From assembly GCA_937922655.1 (NCBI GenBank), contig CALAJH010000001.1:1-64000 (forward strand): a stretch of 64,000 bases of DNA. The letters run 5' to 3'. This document shows, piece by piece, positions 61,888 to 64,000 of this stretch. Positions within the stretch are counted from its first letter, which is position 1. Each line of letters opens with the position of its first letter. The position numbers were made by a program, and so were the translations under genes. A model generated the notes under the pieces. That model was not told the origin of the DNA. It did no database searches and saw nothing but the letters and a program-made list of their open reading frames with translations. This stretch comes from an uncultured Bacteroidia bacterium. Lineage in GTDB: Bacteria > Bacteroidota > Bacteroidia > J057 > CALAJH01.

Positions 61888-62919
61888 GTGCGGCCCCAAG
61901 TCGCCATCCTTGTCGTCAATTGGAACGGGCGTTGTTTTCTTGAAGCTTTTCTGCCCCGGCTTTGCGCCACCGACTATCCCGATTTTGAAATCGTCGTCTG
62001 GGACAACGCCTCGACCGACGGGAGCGTCGAATGGATACGCGAACACCACCCCGGCGTGCGCGTCGTCGAAGGCACGCAAAACTTCGGTTTCACCGGCGGA
62101 AACAACCGCGCCATGGCCCTGATTGACGCGCCATTCGTCGCCTTAGTCAATACCGACGTTGAGGTAACGCCCCAATGGCTCACGCCTTTGGTCGAGCGCA
62201 TGCTTGCCTCGCCGAAAATCGCGGCGGTGCAACCCAAAATTTTGTCCCATGCCGACAAAACCCGGTTCGAGTACGCCGGCGGCGCCGGCGGGTTTATCGA
62301 CCGTTGGGGCTATCCTTTTTGTCGTGGACGGATATTCGACGACCTCGAAACCGACGCCGGACAATACGACCAACCCTGCCCCGTCTTTTGGACCTCCGGC
62401 GCCTGCATGTTGGTGCGCAAGTCCGTCGTTGAAAACATCGGTCTTTTCGACGACGATTATTTTGCCCATTGGGAAGAAATCGATTTTTGTTGGCGGGCGC
62501 AAAACGCGGGTTATGAACTTTGGTGCGAGCCGCGTTCGACGGTCTTCCACGTCGGCGGCGGAACTTTGCAAAGCACCCACCCTCGAAAAACCTACCTCAA
62601 CTTTCGCAACAGTCTGGCGACGCTGGCCAAAAACCTTCGCGCCGACGAGGCGGCGGTCAAACTGGCCGTACGGGTCGTCTTGGACACGGTCGTCGTTCTT
62701 AAAGCTTTGCCGGCAGGAAAACGGGCTTACGCCGGCGCCGTGGCCCAAGCCCAATTCGATTTTTGGCGCAAGTTGCCCAAGACGTGGAAAAAGCGCAAAC
62801 GCATCGCCCCCCGACCCATGCGAAACTTGCGCGGCGTCTGGCGGGGAGCGGTGGTTTGGGCTTACTTCGTTCGCAAAAAAAAACGCTTTTCCGACGTTAC
62901 CGGGTCAAAAGGTACATGA
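61888..62919 (+). CDS. GT2 family glycosyltransferase
   Basis: A 343-residue protein starting at GTG (61888). GT-A fold features: VAILVVNWNGRCFLEAFLP, VWDNASTDGSVEW, NFGFTGGNNRAM, LVNTDVEVTPQWL (DxD-type Asp), SGACMLVRKSVVENIGLFDDDYFAHWEEIDFCWRAQ (ED acceptor motif). It resembles dTDP-Rha:GlcNAc rhamnosyltransferase-like GT2s. The donor is unknown. Two amphipathic helices at the C-terminus may hold it at the membrane. The 3' end overlaps the convergent DUF4159 gene by 23 bp. Confidence 0.9.
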   Translation: MRPQVAILVVNWNGRCFLEAFLPRLCATDYPDFEIVVWDNASTDGSVEWIREHHPGVRVVEGTQNFGFTGGNNRAMALIDAPFVALVNTDVEVTPQWLTPLVERMLASPKIAAVQPKILSHADKTRFEYAGGAGGFIDRWGYPFCRGRIFDDLETDAGQYDQPCPVFWTSGACMLVRKSVVENIGLFDDDYFAHWEEIDFCWRAQNAGYELWCEPRSTVFHVGGGTLQSTHPRKTYLNFRNSLATLAKNLRADEAAVKLAVRVVLDTVVVLKALPAGKRAYAGAVAQAQFDFWRKLPKTWKKRKRIAPRPMRNLRGVWRGAVVWAYFVRKKKRFSDVTGSKGT

Positions 62920-63568
62920 TGATGTTCGTGCCCATTTGAAAGGCTTTTCGCCGTACCTCTTCGGGGTTGTTGTGTATGGCCGCATCCTCCCACCCGTCGC
63001 CCAAATCCGTTTCGTAGGTAAGCATGAGCGCCAAGCGTCCGTCCAAGAATATGCCGAAGGCTTGGGCCGGCTTGCCGTCGTGTTCGTGGATTTTGGGTAT
63101 GCCGTTGGGGAACTCGTAATGTTGGTGGTATATCGGATGAGAAAACGGTATTTCGACCAACGGCACGTCGGGAAACAGTTTTTTGATTTCGCGCTTGGCG
63201 TAGTTGTGCAGGCCGTAGTTGTCGTCGATGAGCAAAAATCCGCCGGCGTAAAGGTATTTTCTCAGGTTTTCGATCTCGGCTTGGGAAAATTCGATGTTGC
63301 CGTGACCCGTGATGTACAGCATCGGATATTGAAAAATCAAGGCGCTGCCCGGTTCGACGACCTCTTCTTCGAGGTAAATGTTCATCTTGGTGTTTTCGCG
63401 GATGTAACGAAACAAATTGGGCAACGAACTGGGATTGGCGTACCAGTCGCCGCCTCCGCCGTATTTGAGTTTGGCGATTTTGAAGCCGTAGCCTCCGCCT
63501 TTTTGTCCGTGTGCGCCGTGCGCCAAGGTCAAGGCCACCAGCCCGGCCGCCAAGATTTTTAACGTCAT
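62897..63568 (-). CDS. Exported DUF4159 protein
   Basis: A 223-residue protein with signal peptide (LAAGLVALTLAHGAHGQ). DUF4159 features: FKIAKLKYGGGGDWYANPSSLPNLFRYIRENT, YPMLYITGHGNIEFSQAEIENLRKYLYAGGFLLIDDNYG, LVEIPFSHPIYHQHYEF. The glutamine-amidotransferase-like fold is typical; DUF4159 proteins sit in gene sets with vWA/MoxR proteins, not present here. Single gene at the end of the window. Confidence 0.88.
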   Translation of the reverse strand: MTLKILAAGLVALTLAHGAHGQKGGGYGFKIAKLKYGGGGDWYANPSSLPNLFRYIRENTKMNIYLEEEVVEPGSALIFQYPMLYITGHGNIEFSQAEIENLRKYLYAGGFLLIDDNYGLHNYAKREIKKLFPDVPLVEIPFSHPIYHQHYEFPNGIPKIHEHDGKPAQAFGIFLDGRLALMLTYETDLGDGWEDAAIHNNPEEVRRKAFQMGTNIIMYLLTR

Positions 63569-63896
63569 GGAGCAAAAATAACGCCCGTCGCGCGGATTTC
63601 AAAGTCCCGCAAGGATTTTGTTGCACGTTTAATCGACGCGCGCGGTATTCGCCCCGGGCGGCCGGCCAACGGCGCATCGCTTGAGGCGGGGCTTGGGTCG
63701 CTTGACGGAACCCGTTTTACGAATCTTCGTTGTTTGATTTGCGCGACCCCCGGGTCGTTTGGCCGAAAAGCCCGCGTTTTGCGGGGTGCGTCCCAATCTT
63801 TGCGCCGCCGTTTTATCGGCATTATCCTCTCCGCTTTTTTGCGCCGGCGACTTTCCTAATTTTTTCCGGGGTTTTGCCCGCGAAGCGATGCGGGCT
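63569..63896. other. GC-rich intergenic region
   Basis: 328 bp with a promoter for the DUF4159 gene at one end. Positively charged short frames on the minus strand (for example 63629-63970) look like shadows: no start context, no family, and they run into the end of the next gene. Confidence 0.5.
63573..63603 (-). promoter_or_regulatory. Leaderless promoter TTTG-N19-TATTTTTG of the DUF4159 gene
   Basis: On the minus strand TTTG (63600-63603) is followed after 19 bp by TATTTTTG (63573-63580), the textbook Bacteroidota spacing. CTCC then leads to the ATG (63568-63566), 4 bp from the box. Confidence 0.7.
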
Positions 63897-64000
63897 TCAA
63901 AATCCGGCGGCCCAACCGATGTGAATGCGTCCTCGCAAGGGTTGAAAGGCGATTTCGTGCGTCGCGCCAACGGCGTAAGTCAGGCCGACCACGCCCGCCG
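63897..64000 (-). CDS. C-terminal end of an exported barrel-like protein (5' end outside window)
   Basis: On the minus strand a frame open from base 64000 ends at TGA (63899-63897). It encodes the last 33 residues, including GLTYAVGATHEIAF and GRIHIGWAAGF. Alternating polar/hydrophobic residues and a terminal Phe are typical of outer-membrane barrel C-termini. Family unknown. Confidence 0.5.
   Translation of the reverse strand, partial: AGVVGLTYAVGATHEIAFQPLRGRIHIGWAAGF

Noticed and set aside
63629-63970. 113-residue Arg/Lys-rich frame on the minus strand at the window end
   Set aside because: Overlaps the C-terminus of the partial barrel-like gene in another frame; composition is what GC-rich non-coding DNA gives.

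Overview
The window is a continuous stretch of a Bacteroidota chromosome. Evidence for the phylum: type IX secretion (T9SS) parts (GldN, PorQ), two very large exported proteins with T9SS C-terminal sorting domains, a CarboxypepD_reg/TonB-dependent receptor, the first two subunits of alternative complex III (ActA, ActB), and promoter -7 boxes of the Bacteroidota form TAnnTTTG instead of sigma70-type -10 boxes. Coding DNA is fairly GC-rich and intergenic DNA is AT-rich. I found about 50 genes and no rRNA, tRNA, CRISPR array or complete insertion sequence.

Layout. 1-536: 3' end of an Rpn/PD-(D/E)XK-type gene and a tandem partial copy of that end. 654-5642: DUF1571 protein, AlbA_2 protein, glycine-rich T9SS cargo. 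5884-7913: pstS-pstC without pstA, pstB or phoU. 8065-9783: two outer-membrane barrel genes. 10037-15535: an 1832-residue kinase/ATPase/TPR/GAF/histidine-kinase sensor. 15849-19184: SPFH-SHOCT protein, gldN, lipoprotein, pdxJ. 19206-24098: DUF3817, DUF3352-MORN, M28 peptidase, mscL, YceI. 24287-27361: single-chain nuclease-methyltransferase. 27573-31195: PaaN-type dehydrogenase, RlpA-SPOR, epimerase. 31260-38840 (minus): sortilin-like T9SS cargo, PBP1A, homoserine dehydrogenase, unknown. 39192-45876: mtaB-nuoC, then actA-TM2-actB. 45938-51207 (minus): DUF4175, HATPase, ybeY, membrane protein, nuoJ. 51689-57874: nuoH, TonB receptor, barrel, porQ. 58063-63568: trpS, DUF3467, OmpA lipoprotein, two small exported proteins, ybaB, GT2, DUF4159. 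63897-64000: C-terminus of another gene.

Two themes stand out. First, machines normally encoded in one operon appear here as pieces: complex I as three separate loci (nuoC, nuoJ, nuoH), alternative complex III as actAB only, Pst as SC only, and T9SS gldN without gldKLM. Second, five genes have a TAnnTTTG box ending exactly four bases before the start codon, which predicts leaderless mRNAs. The most novel protein-level observation is a PstS-like segment inside the N-terminal periplasmic part of PstC, next to the true pstS. Domain calls rest on reading motifs by eye; no database search was possible.
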